A DNA stretch of 10,238 nt from CAYGDT01 sp964348745 (GCA_964348745.1 CAYGDT010000051.1:1-10238); one strand, 5' to 3'; counted from the stretch's first letter, positions 1 through 6,830 are shown. Notes: generated by a model not told the origin, from the sequence alone. Numbers and translations are program-made.

Positions 1-1
1 G

Positions 2-55
2 AATGGTTGACTTTAATAGTTGAAAATGATACTATTATTACATATTTCAACCATT
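2..55. promoter_or_regulatory. Nested inverted repeat overlapping a promoter-like sequence
   Basis: Outer arms AATGGTTGA (2-10) and TCAACCATT (47-55) are exact reverse complements. Inside them TAATAGT (14-20) and ACTATTA (31-37) are also exact reverse complements. On the plus strand TTGACT (7-12) lies exactly 17 bp from TACTAT (30-35), which resembles a sigma70-type -35/-10 pair, so the dyads would cover both boxes as an operator would. The putative start near 42 would leave a leader of about 135 nt before fic. It could equally be a hairpin at the end of a gene lying outside the window. The symmetry is seen directly; the regulatory role is inference. Confidence 0.4.
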
Positions 56-99
56 AAATGATCTTTTATTACATTCATAGATAGGTTTCCCTTCGTTTT

Positions 100-138
100 C
101 TCCGCCTTTGGCGGAGTCCGCGCACCATCGGTGCGCGG
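100..138. repeat. Two adjacent perfect GC-rich hairpins (REP-like)
   Basis: CTCCGCC (100-106) pairs with GGCGGAG (110-116) around the loop TTT. One base later CCGCGCACC (118-126) pairs with GGTGCGCGG (130-138) around the loop ATC. Both stems are perfect, 7 and 9 bp, with 3-nt loops. Neither strand has a T-tract after the stems, so this is not a textbook intrinsic terminator. Twin short GC palindromes between genes resemble REP-type dispersed elements or a protective mRNA structure. If transcription of fic starts upstream, they lie in its leader. Confidence 0.6.
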
Positions 139-143
139 CTCCC

Positions 144-171
144 TTAATACTTAATACTTAATTCTTAATAC
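144..171. repeat. Tandem 7-bp repeat, four units, just before fic
   Basis: Four consecutive heptamers: TTAATAC (144-150), TTAATAC (151-157), TTAATTC (158-164) and TTAATAC (165-171). The array ends 7 bp before the fic ATG. Each unit contains a -10-like TAATAC or TAATTC, and there is no purine-rich ribosome-binding site between the array and the start codon. A change in unit number would alter promoter spacing rather than reading frame. Variation is possible but not demonstrated here. Confidence 0.6.
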
Positions 172-178
172 TCGTCAT

Positions 179-1093
179 ATGCACGCCACCACCCTCCACA
201 ACATCGACGCGCTGAAAGCGCAATTCGATCACCTGAAAACCGGCAAGGATTCGTTGCTGAAATTGATCGAAGAAGTCGAACTTCCCGAGTCCGTGTATAA
301 CTCCAACGCCATCGAAAATTCCACGCTGACACTGAACGAAACGGAGGAACTTCTGCTGCATCAGCAAGTGCCGCCACACCACACGCAGCGGGAAGTGTTT
401 GAAGCGGTGAATCTCGCAAAAGTGAAAGAGTACCTGCAGGCGAAGATCGCAAAAAATCAACCGTTGACGGAAGAACTGATTCTCCTCGTGCATGGCACGC
501 TGCTCAGCAATATTCAAGACGACTGCGCGGGCAGGTACAGAAAAAAAGGCGAACACGTGCGCGTGGGAACGCACATTGCTCCGCCACCCGAAGACGTTCC
601 TGCATTGGTGCAAAAACTTCTCGTTGCGTTCAACGACGATACTTCGCACATACTTGAACGCATCGTACTTTTTCATCTGGAGTTTGAGCGCATCCACCCG
701 TTCCTCGATGGCAACGGCCGCACCGGACGCGCGTTCGTCAATTTCCAGTTGCAGCTGCACGGTTATCCGCCGGTCATTGTTCCGAACAAAGGAAAACACA
801 GCGACTATTACCCCTGCTTCGTCGATTACGAATACGACGGATCGACAAAACCATTTGAGCACCTGCTCGCCGTGTTACTCAAAGAAAGTTTCCATAAACG
901 CATCGCGTATCTGCGTGGAGACGACATCGTGCGCTTGAGTTCTATCGGCAAAGAGTATCCCGAGCACTCTGCGCAGTTGCTTGCAACGCTCGCCAAAAAA
1001 CAGTCGCTACCAGCGTTCCGGGAACGCGGACGCTGGAATGTAGGAAGAAAAGGATTTGCCGAGTGGGAAAAGAGGCATAGCGAAATTGCCTAA
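179..1093 (+). CDS. Fic-domain protein (class II type, probable AMP transferase) with C-terminal wing
   Basis: Fic enzymes usually transfer AMP, or another phosphate-containing group, from a nucleotide to hydroxyl side chains of target proteins. The active-site motif HPFLDGNGRTGR is intact at residues 173-184, with catalytic His173, acidic Asp177 and phosphate-binding Arg181/Arg184. Upstream, SNAIEN (residues 42-47) fits the (S/T)xxxE(G/N) inhibitory-helix motif, and its N-terminal position makes this a self-inhibited class II Fic. Residues about 254-300 (LLATLAKKQSLPAF through RGRWNVGRKGFAEWEK) resemble the small helix-turn-helix/wing domain found at the C-terminus of many Fic proteins. The length of 304 residues is typical. 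The ATG at 179 gives the complete inhibitory domain and has no visible Shine-Dalgarno. The last eight codons lie in a sequence that recurs upstream of the gene at 2728. The target is unknown; no antitoxin gene is needed because inhibition is in cis. Confidence 0.93.
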   Translation: MHATTLHNIDALKAQFDHLKTGKDSLLKLIEEVELPESVYNSNAIENSTLTLNETEELLLHQQVPPHHTQREVFEAVNLAKVKEYLQAKIAKNQPLTEELILLVHGTLLSNIQDDCAGRYRKKGEHVRVGTHIAPPPEDVPALVQKLLVAFNDDTSHILERIVLFHLEFERIHPFLDGNGRTGRAFVNFQLQLHGYPPVIVPNKGKHSDYYPCFVDYEYDGSTKPFEHLLAVLLKESFHKRIAYLRGDDIVRLSSIGKEYPEHSAQLLATLAKKQSLPAFRERGRWNVGRKGFAEWEKRHSEIA

Positions 1094-1395
1094 CTTTCTC
1101 ATATACTGCTCAGTAACATCCGTTGTTTTTTTATGAAACGAACGTCCAATCGCAGTTCCATCGGCTTTCTCGCAATCATTGCAGTTGCCGTCGGTTCTAT
1201 CTCTGTGACTAATACGTTCCTTCGTTGGCAAAAACCTGTAGCGCAGGTTGTTACGCAGAGCGAAACCCCGCAATGGGCGATAGATGCCGTCAACGAAACG
1301 ATCATTCGCTGGAGCTCCAATGCCATGACGCAAACGGAGGCGGTAGAAAAAATCAACGAAGTCATTGTTCGCTTGGCAACCGGTTGGACACCGCC
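1066..1395. repeat. Duplicated upstream-plus-leader unit, copy 1
   Basis: This block matches 2662-2996. It begins with 17 identical bases, GGAAAAGAGGCATAGCG (1066-1082 and 2662-2678), inside the end of fic. It continues through a similar upstream region with TATACT (1102-1107) and ends just after the leader module. Between 1241 and 1395 only about 9 of 155 bases differ from copy 2, counted by eye. Similarity then stops abruptly in the middle of the gene. This is the signature of a tandem duplication with later replacement of the downstream part, or of gene conversion limited to the leader. Confidence 0.85.
1102..1107 (+). promoter_or_regulatory. Candidate -10 element TATACT
   Basis: TATACT lies 25 bp before the ATG at 1133, and an identical TATACT (2698-2703) lies 24 bp before the ATG at 2728, inside otherwise partly diverged upstream sequence. 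Retention in both copies supports a -10 box. No convincing -35 box sits 16-18 bp upstream; that position falls in the 3' end of fic. Confidence 0.4.
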
Positions 1396-2599
1396 CCTTG
1401 TTGACCTGTGTCCGGAACCGCTTATTCCATCAATTGAATTACTCAAGAGACCAACTGTTTTAGAATCGGGTGGGAAATTTTATCCGGCATCTTCCAATAT
1501 ATATACCCGTGGAATTATCAGTCATCCGGATGGGAAATTTTTGATTGGACTGGCAGATCAAAATGAGATTAGGACTCAGGATTTTGATGCGACAGGTGTT
1601 CGTATTGGTTTGCCACGATTATTACAGGACAGTCATTTCGGTAGTCCGCTTGGCATCATTGACATGGATAACAATGCCGAAGGGAAAATGGTGATTGCAT
1701 GGCTGCAACCATCGTATCCTTCATCTCCCATTTTTCGCGATCATGCGATGCTCAAGGCACGACGTTATCCGACGGATAACTTATACGTTCTTCATCATGA
1801 AGTAGAAGTGGATGTTGAATCAAATGGCAATTTCCCGCCATTAAAGCCGCACGTTGCTTTGGCAGACAATGGAGCTTTTATGGTCACTTGGGGAGAAAAA
1901 TATGCGAATGGCGGCATTGAAGCTCGGGCATACGATATACATGGAGCGCCTGTCGGACCTTCATTTGTCATCCGTGAGCCTTCATTGGCAGATTTCAGCC
2001 ATTCTCTTAGCGTTGCTGGTGATCAATACGTTGTACTTTTCTACTCTGGTGGAAATAATGCAGGTCTCTATTTTAAGCGCTATTCACTTGATGGTGTGGA
2101 ACAGGGCGTTGCTGTGAGAGTCGGCGATTTCGTTTCTGATCTCCGTGACATTGACGAAGGAACTTTTCAGGTTACTGGTAGGGACAACGGATCATTCATG
2201 ATCGTTCGAGAATTCAATGGCCGAGTGTATGGTCGTGTCTACAACGCCGATGGATCACCATCTACGGATCAATTTGCGTTGAGCGAGAATGACACAAGGC
2301 AATTTGCACCCACGCTTGCATGGAGTGATAACGGCACTGTTCTTGCACTCTGGAGGGAAGAAACAAGGTTTGGTGACCGTCTCCTCGGACGATTATTTAA
2401 TGAAATAGGGAAACCGCTCGGTCCGGAAACGGAAATTGGTCACAGCGAGTCGGTGGATCCTCTCTCTAAATTTTCACTCACATTTGTATCCGCAGATGTG
2501 CATGGGAATTTCGTTATTGAGTGGCGACAAGATACGAATGTTGACAGTACAATCTTGGCAAGGCGTTTCCGTTCTGGCACCTGCAGTACCCCCTATTGA
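1133..2599 (+). CDS. Membrane-anchored or secreted protein: shared leader module plus propeller-like repeats
   Basis: A positively charged start (MKRTSNRSS) precedes a hydrophobic segment at residues about 10-28, so the chain should be exported and either anchored or cleaved near Ala37-Gln38. Residues 47-84 form the helical module shared with the genes at 2728, 5403 and 6858 (QWAIDAVNETIIRW, then TQTEAVEKINEVIVRLATG). After a Pro-containing joint, residues about 110-480 contain degenerate beta-rich repeats of roughly 45-60 residues. They recur as a 'xxxRxYdxxGxPvGxxF' strand followed by 'xxxAxxDNGxFxVxW' (for example ARAYDIHGAPVGPSF and VALADNGAFMVTWGE), as in bacterial exoprotein beta-propellers. 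No catalytic motif was recognised. The leader DNA is nearly identical to that of the next gene while the remainder is unrelated. The start is supported by the conserved MKRTS and upstream block in both copies. No Shine-Dalgarno is visible. Ligand binding or adhesion is inferred only from the fold type. Confidence 0.8.
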   Translation: MKRTSNRSSIGFLAIIAVAVGSISVTNTFLRWQKPVAQVVTQSETPQWAIDAVNETIIRWSSNAMTQTEAVEKINEVIVRLATGWTPPLVDLCPEPLIPSIELLKRPTVLESGGKFYPASSNIYTRGIISHPDGKFLIGLADQNEIRTQDFDATGVRIGLPRLLQDSHFGSPLGIIDMDNNAEGKMVIAWLQPSYPSSPIFRDHAMLKARRYPTDNLYVLHHEVEVDVESNGNFPPLKPHVALADNGAFMVTWGEKYANGGIEARAYDIHGAPVGPSFVIREPSLADFSHSLSVAGDQYVVLFYSGGNNAGLYFKRYSLDGVEQGVAVRVGDFVSDLRDIDEGTFQVTGRDNGSFMIVREFNGRVYGRVYNADGSPSTDQFALSENDTRQFAPTLAWSDNGTVLALWREETRFGDRLLGRLFNEIGKPLGPETEIGHSESVDPLSKFSLTFVSADVHGNFVIEWRQDTNVDSTILARRFRSGTCSTPY

Positions 2600-2661
2600 T
2601 TCAGGTGGCAGTGGTTAGGACCAGATACATTGAGCACTCCTTAGGTCCAACATGATCTTTA

Positions 2662-2996
2662 GGAAAAGAGGCATAGCGCCGTAGCATAACTTTCCTTTAT
2701 ACTACTTGTCAGTATCCATTGTTTTCTATGAAACGAACATCGAAGCCCAGTCCCATAGGCTTTCTAGCACTCGCCCTCATAGCGATTGCCGCCGGTTTAC
2801 TTTCTGTGACCAATACGGTGATGCGTTGGCAGAAGCCGGTAGCGCAGGTTGTTACGCAGAGCGCAACGCCGCAATGGGCGGTAGACTCCGTCAACGAAAC
2901 GATCGTTCGCTGGAGCTCCAATGCCATGACGCAACCGGAGGCGGTAGAAAAAATCAACGAAGTCATTGTTCGTTTGGCAACCGGTTGGAAACCGCC
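2662..2996. repeat. Duplicated upstream-plus-leader unit, copy 2
   Basis: Partner of 1066-1395. Here the 17-base match to the fic tail is non-coding, a stranded fragment of the fic 3' end, which suggests that this copy derives from the fic-proximal one. Small insertions and deletions separate the copies between the fic-like segment and the ATG. The leader itself is about 94% identical by hand count until the breakpoint near 2996. Confidence 0.85.
2698..2703 (+). promoter_or_regulatory. Candidate -10 element TATACT (second copy)
   Basis: Same hexamer as at 1102-1107, 24 bp before the ATG at 2728. Its conservation in the duplicated upstream region suggests that this gene carries its own promoter rather than relying only on read-through. 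The -35 region is not recognisable. Confidence 0.35.
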
Positions 2997-3756
2997 GCCA
3001 GCATGGAATATCAAGGAACTGAATAATATCGCCGGACCCGATCGCGGTGTGGTAAACGTCTGTACATCGTATCCCAAATACAAAGCACTTGCCTTCGGAG
3101 ACGGCTCTGGTGTGGTGCAGTGGATGGATTATCCGGAAGCGGAGTATGGCCGAGACTCACGTTGCGAGTACGGCCGCGTTCATATCCATCTGTACCGTCC
3201 GGAAACTGGCTGGGCAGAAATAACGCCGAATGAGACGGGAGTCGACATTTTACAGAGCAAGATCATGCTGAATGGTTCCGTGCAGATGTACCCGAGTGGA
3301 GAAGATGGATTTGTACTCGTATGGACGTATGAACAATACGACAGTGCATCGACCAGTAACGGTGATCGCAAGCATCTGTGCGGTGGTAAACAGGTATACC
3401 TGTGCTGGCGCACAGTGATGATGGAATGGAATAACGGTCAATGGTCGCAACTCAAGCAGATTTATAACGACAGCTTGACGTTCCAGAAATCGTCATTCCT
3501 CCCCAATGGCGATGGGATACTCGTCTTCCTCGCGTGGGCTAAAACGCCGCAATATGCACCGCTGCTATCACAAGAAACATCGCGTCTTGTTGTCGTCAAA
3601 CGCGTAGGCGGTGTTTGGCAATCCGGTGAAATCGGCAGTGAGAAGCTCGGTACGGGAACGCAAAAACACACCGTCAAGATAGTCGGTCACGTAAACGGTC
3701 AGTTCCAGATTCTCTGGAATGGCCGTACATACTCCGTCGCTGTTCCCGGCGCATAA
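2728..3756 (+). CDS. Membrane-anchored or secreted protein: shared leader module plus unrecognised beta-rich domain
   Basis: A longer reading from TTG at 2719 is possible, but the ATG at 2728 aligns exactly with the paralogue at 1133 (MKRTS), so it is chosen; the product is 342 residues. Residues about 11-30 are hydrophobic. Residues 49-86 repeat the helical module almost exactly (VNETIVRWSSNAMTQPEAV). The remaining 250 residues share nothing obvious with the first paralogue. They are rich in Trp, Tyr and Gly, with strand-like segments such as DGFVLVWTYEQY, GILVFLAWAK and RLVVVKRVGGVWQSG, compatible with a propeller or lectin-like beta fold. Four Cys residues in the exported part could form disulfides. 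No family was recognised. The next gene starts 60 bp downstream in the same direction, so co-transcription is plausible. There is no visible Shine-Dalgarno. Confidence 0.78.
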   Translation: MKRTSKPSPIGFLALALIAIAAGLLSVTNTVMRWQKPVAQVVTQSATPQWAVDSVNETIVRWSSNAMTQPEAVEKINEVIVRLATGWKPPPAWNIKELNNIAGPDRGVVNVCTSYPKYKALAFGDGSGVVQWMDYPEAEYGRDSRCEYGRVHIHLYRPETGWAEITPNETGVDILQSKIMLNGSVQMYPSGEDGFVLVWTYEQYDSASTSNGDRKHLCGGKQVYLCWRTVMMEWNNGQWSQLKQIYNDSLTFQKSSFLPNGDGILVFLAWAKTPQYAPLLSQETSRLVVVKRVGGVWQSGEIGSEKLGTGTQKHTVKIVGHVNGQFQILWNGRTYSVAVPGA

Positions 3757-3816
3757 ATTTATTATTAAACTGCAGTACACTAGTATCATCCTCAGTATTA
3801 TCTCCATCCACACAGT

Positions 3817-5397
3817 ATGAAATCATCATCACTGAAACACTCCATCGTTACCTTCGTACTCCTCGTGGCATCGATCATAGCTACGCATGCAGCGGTGAAA
3901 GCGCAAGGTACGGACGATAAGCTTCTTCTGGAATTAACCGATGCCAATCAAGAAGTGGACATCCCCGCTGACACGCACGTCTATCTTCGCTATCTGGAAG
4001 GTGAAAATTTGCCCATCGATCAGGGAACGGAGAAACAAGGTGAAGGCAAATGGCTTGTGTATCGGTTCGACGGAACAGAGCCTCCATTCGAAGCGCCGAA
4101 TTACTTTCTCTCAGCGGCGTATAAGCAAAACAATCCGGGCGATTACGGCCTGAAGCAGTTCCTTCCATACGAATTCTATTACATTCGTACTGATACGCAG
4201 ATGACATTCAGTCCGCAAACAGGATTGTATCTCAATGCAGTGTGCGGCAATGGTATCGTGGAAGACGGTGAATCATGCGATAGCGTCAACGGTTGCAGCG
4301 ATCTCTGCAAAGGAAAACTTGGCTACTGGTGCGATGCAACTACTAATTCCTGTTCCTTCCTCATTCCAAGCCTTGGAGGGACGCCCCCCAAAGATTGTGA
4401 GCCGGGCAGATGTGAAGACGGTACGAAGTATCCGCGTTGCGATGCCGACGGCAATGTCATCAATTACGTGCAAGATCCGTGCAATGCAGGGCATCCTTCG
4501 GCTCCTGTCTGTGGCAATGGAGATCCGGCTCTCGGTGGAGCGGATACAGATGATGGAGAAGAGTGTGATGACGGCAATCTCCTTTCGGGTGATGGATGCA
4601 GCGGCGACGATCACCCCAATGCCGCTTGTACCGTAGAATTCTGCGGAGACGGGTATCTCGATGAAGATGGTATCTTAACGCCCGACGGAGACCGTATCTG
4701 GAAAGAAGAATGCGATGACGGAGGCTACTGCTTTAAAGATGGTGTCGCTCCCTGGCCGGAAAACGCAATGCGTGACGAGCAGGGAAACCCTATCCGTTGC
4801 ACTACCATGGGCTGGCCCGATCAATCACAGTGCGGAGAAGGTGCTGAGTGCACTGTCGCTTCATTCGACGGATGCACATCCGACTGTAAAATTGAGTACT
4901 GCGGCGACGGGGTCTTCCAGCCGTTTGGCAAGGATGCAAAGCAGGGAACAGCGGACGACGAACAGTGCGATGATAAGCGAAACGATAATGGAGATGGATG
5001 CAGCGAAACCTGCGCTATCGAAGAGGGATGGAAATGTGACGGTGCTCCGACGAAGTGCGTACGCAAGGCATCCTCTGCAAGCTCCAGCTCTAGTAGATCT
5101 CTCATCATCGATGAAAATCTTAGTTCCTCAGCCAGAAGTTCTGCCGTGAGCTCTTCGGTATCATGCAATGCCGATGCAAACTTACAGGCTCTGTTTGCAG
5201 GGAAAACGTCCCTCACAGATATTCTTAACGTGCCAAAAGCTTTCGTGCAGCGCGTTAAGACCGGCCTAACGACTCCCGAAGACGACGTTAATTGCGACGG
5301 CGTGGTGGATGGCATTACTGAAGGAAAAACCCCACCGAAGCCGTCAGGAGACTTTAAAATCATCGTCGACTACGCGACGCAACTGCTTCTTAAGTAA
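3817..5397 (+). CDS. Secreted DUF4215-type Cys-rich repeat protein with Ser linker and dockerin-like tail
   Basis: A classical signal peptide occupies residues 1-29, with probable cleavage after Val-Lys-Ala before Gln30. Residues about 34-140 are an unrecognised beta-rich domain. Residues 143-415 hold several Cys-rich repeats of the DUF4215 (Myxococcus-type) family, seen as CGNGIVEDGESCD (143-155), CGNG with EECDDGNLLSGDGCS (232-262), CGDGYL with EECDDGG (276-303) and CGDGVF with EQCDD, GDGCSETC and WKCDGAPTKC (362-414). They are probably disulfide-bonded and acidic. A Ser-rich linker (419-448) leads to a C-terminal domain (450-526) containing DVNCDGVVD (490-498), an EF-hand/dockerin-like calcium loop. 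Unlike its four neighbours it lacks the QWA helical module. The stop lies 5 bp before the ATG of the next gene, so the two are probably co-transcribed. A role as a secreted or surface structural or binding protein is inference. Confidence 0.85.
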   Translation: MKSSSLKHSIVTFVLLVASIIATHAAVKAQGTDDKLLLELTDANQEVDIPADTHVYLRYLEGENLPIDQGTEKQGEGKWLVYRFDGTEPPFEAPNYFLSAAYKQNNPGDYGLKQFLPYEFYYIRTDTQMTFSPQTGLYLNAVCGNGIVEDGESCDSVNGCSDLCKGKLGYWCDATTNSCSFLIPSLGGTPPKDCEPGRCEDGTKYPRCDADGNVINYVQDPCNAGHPSAPVCGNGDPALGGADTDDGEECDDGNLLSGDGCSGDDHPNAACTVEFCGDGYLDEDGILTPDGDRIWKEECDDGGYCFKDGVAPWPENAMRDEQGNPIRCTTMGWPDQSQCGEGAECTVASFDGCTSDCKIEYCGDGVFQPFGKDAKQGTADDEQCDDKRNDNGDGCSETCAIEEGWKCDGAPTKCVRKASSASSSSSRSLIIDENLSSSARSSAVSSSVSCNADANLQALFAGKTSLTDILNVPKAFVQRVKTGLTTPEDDVNCDGVVDGITEGKTPPKPSGDFKIIVDYATQLLLK

Positions 5398-5402
5398 TCT
5401 CA

Positions 5403-6830
5403 ATGCTCTCAAAAAATGCACGGAAGCGACTGGCTCCATTAGCACTTCTGTTCGTACTCTCTGGCATGGCGTTGCTGCTGGAAGGAACGCACATGCTGAA
5501 TATTCTTGGTCCACAACCTCCGCTTACTGCACAAGTGGTGCAGGAGAGCGATACCACGCCCCAGTGGGCGCTGGATGCCGTTGCAGATGTCATTGTCCGA
5601 TGGAGCTCTAGTACAATCACCCAAGCCGAGGCTATTCAACGGGTCACGGATATTATCGTAGAGTTGGCGACAGGGACGCAGCCCAAAGATTGTGATTCGG
5701 GTGCGTGTAATGACGGTAATCTTATTTCGGGTGATGGATGCAGCGACGTGTGTATGGTAGAACCTGGCTATGCTTGCTCCGGAACGCCGAATATTTGCCG
5801 GATGAAGAAGATCTCTTTCGGGAAGAAGAATTATGGGGTGGGCGTACGGCCATGGTCCGTTGCTTTCGGAGACCTGAACGGCGATGGCATGGCAGATTTT
5901 GCCGTGCCGAATAATCAGACCAATACAGTGTCTGTGTTACTGACGAAGGGGGGATGGCTTTCATTGACGACTACCTATTATCCTACGGGTGAATCTCCTG
6001 GCTCCGTTGCTATCGGAGATTTGAATGGCGACGGCCATGCAGATCTCGCCGTTGCAAATCTCAACAGCGATTCAGTCTCCATTTTCCGGAATAACGGCAA
6101 TGGTACATTCGGATCTAAGATCGATTATAGAATGGCATCGAGTCCATTCTCCGTTGCAATCGGGGACTTGAATGGCGACGCGTATAGTGATCTTGCCGTG
6201 GCGAATGACTCATTTGTTTCGATAGTTTTGGGGAGCGCATCGTTCACAGGAATTCGGACGAATTACCCGACGGGTGAATCTCCAAGTTCCGTTGCAATCG
6301 GGGACCTTAACGGTGATAGCAAGGCAGATCTCGCTATTGCAAATGCAAACAGTGATTCGCTCTCTACGTTGCTGAATAATGGCGATGGCACCTTTGCGGC
6401 TAAGGTTGATTATGAGGCAGGAGAATATCCCTACATCGTTTCCATCGGAGATCTCAATGGTGACGGTGCGCAAGATCTCGCCGTCGCAAATTTAAACAGC
6501 GATTCAATCTCTCTTTTCCTGAATAACGGTGACGGCACTTTTGCTGTCAAGAGTGACCATATCATGAGCTTCCATCCATACTCTATGACCATTGGCGATC
6601 TCAATGGTGATAGCAAGGCAGAGCTCGCTGCAGCAAATGTCACCGGCGATTTGGTTTCTATTTTTCCGAATAACGGCAATGGTGTCTTCGGTGAAAACAT
6701 TGATTTTACGACCGGCTCGAAGCCAAATTTTGTGGCAATCGGCGACATCAATAATGACAGTAAGGCAGATCTTGCGGTGACGAACAGTGATAGCAGAACA
6801 ATCTCAGTTTTTTGGAATAATACTCAATAA
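5403..6830 (+). CDS. Leader module plus DUF4215 repeat plus seven FG-GAP/VCBS repeats (beta-propeller)
   Basis: Residues about 11-27 form a hydrophobic export segment. Residues 54-91 are the shared helical module (TPQWALDAVADVIVRW, then TQAEAIQRVTDIIVELATG). Residues 97-132 are a single short DUF4215 unit (CNDGNLISGDGCSDVC, ending in CSGTPNIC). From about residue 148 to the end there are seven FG-GAP/VCBS repeats, each with a calcium-loop motif GDLNGD at residues 156, 205, 254, 300, 349 and 398, and GDINND at 447. Spacing is 49 residues except for one of 46. Seven blades are what a closed integrin-alpha-type propeller needs, so the protein looks complete. It should act outside the membrane, probably in binding other proteins or glycans. 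Its start is 5 bp after the preceding stop and no Shine-Dalgarno is visible. The sequence around the start (CTCAATGCT) recurs at the next gene. Confidence 0.88.
   Translation: MLSKNARKRLAPLALLFVLSGMALLLEGTHMLNILGPQPPLTAQVVQESDTTPQWALDAVADVIVRWSSSTITQAEAIQRVTDIIVELATGTQPKDCDSGACNDGNLISGDGCSDVCMVEPGYACSGTPNICRMKKISFGKKNYGVGVRPWSVAFGDLNGDGMADFAVPNNQTNTVSVLLTKGGWLSLTTTYYPTGESPGSVAIGDLNGDGHADLAVANLNSDSVSIFRNNGNGTFGSKIDYRMASSPFSVAIGDLNGDAYSDLAVANDSFVSIVLGSASFTGIRTNYPTGESPSSVAIGDLNGDSKADLAIANANSDSLSTLLNNGDGTFAAKVDYEAGEYPYIVSIGDLNGDGAQDLAVANLNSDSISLFLNNGDGTFAVKSDHIMSFHPYSMTIGDLNGDSKAELAAANVTGDLVSIFPNNGNGVFGENIDFTTGSKPNFVAIGDINNDSKADLAVTNSDSRTISVFWNNTQ
5844..6827 (+). repeat. Seven tandem repeats of about 147 bp encoding propeller blades
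   Basis: Each unit carries a version of 'tccgttgcaatcggagatctgaat' followed by 'gcagatctcgccgttgcaaat', and six of the seven units match closely in DNA. The period is 147 bp except for one unit of 138 bp (the third, around 6155-6290). The blade at 6291-6437 and its neighbours are close enough in DNA for slippage or unequal crossing-over to change blade number in steps of 49 residues without a frameshift. Confidence 0.8.

Noticed and set aside
158..862. Long minus-strand open frame (234 codons) opposite fic
   Set aside because: It is antisense to a gene with intact Fic motifs, has no recognisable domain, and its length follows from the codon bias of fic.
2597..2658. TGA read as glycine (recoded CPR code) extending the first leader protein
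   Set aside because: Read-through adds only a short tail without recognisable sequence, and the other genes end in normal stops; the standard code fits.
2719..2727. TTG start giving three extra residues on the second leader protein
   Set aside because: The paralogue at 1133 starts at the equivalent ATG, and the three extra codons are not conserved.
4821..5363. Minus-strand open frame of 180 codons inside the DUF4215 gene
   Set aside because: It lies opposite Cys-rich repeats whose motifs are intact on the plus strand. The Ser-rich reading is a shadow of GA-rich codons.
5844..6827. Periodic repeats as a possible CRISPR-like array
   Set aside because: The 147-bp period keeps an open frame throughout and encodes FG-GAP blades.
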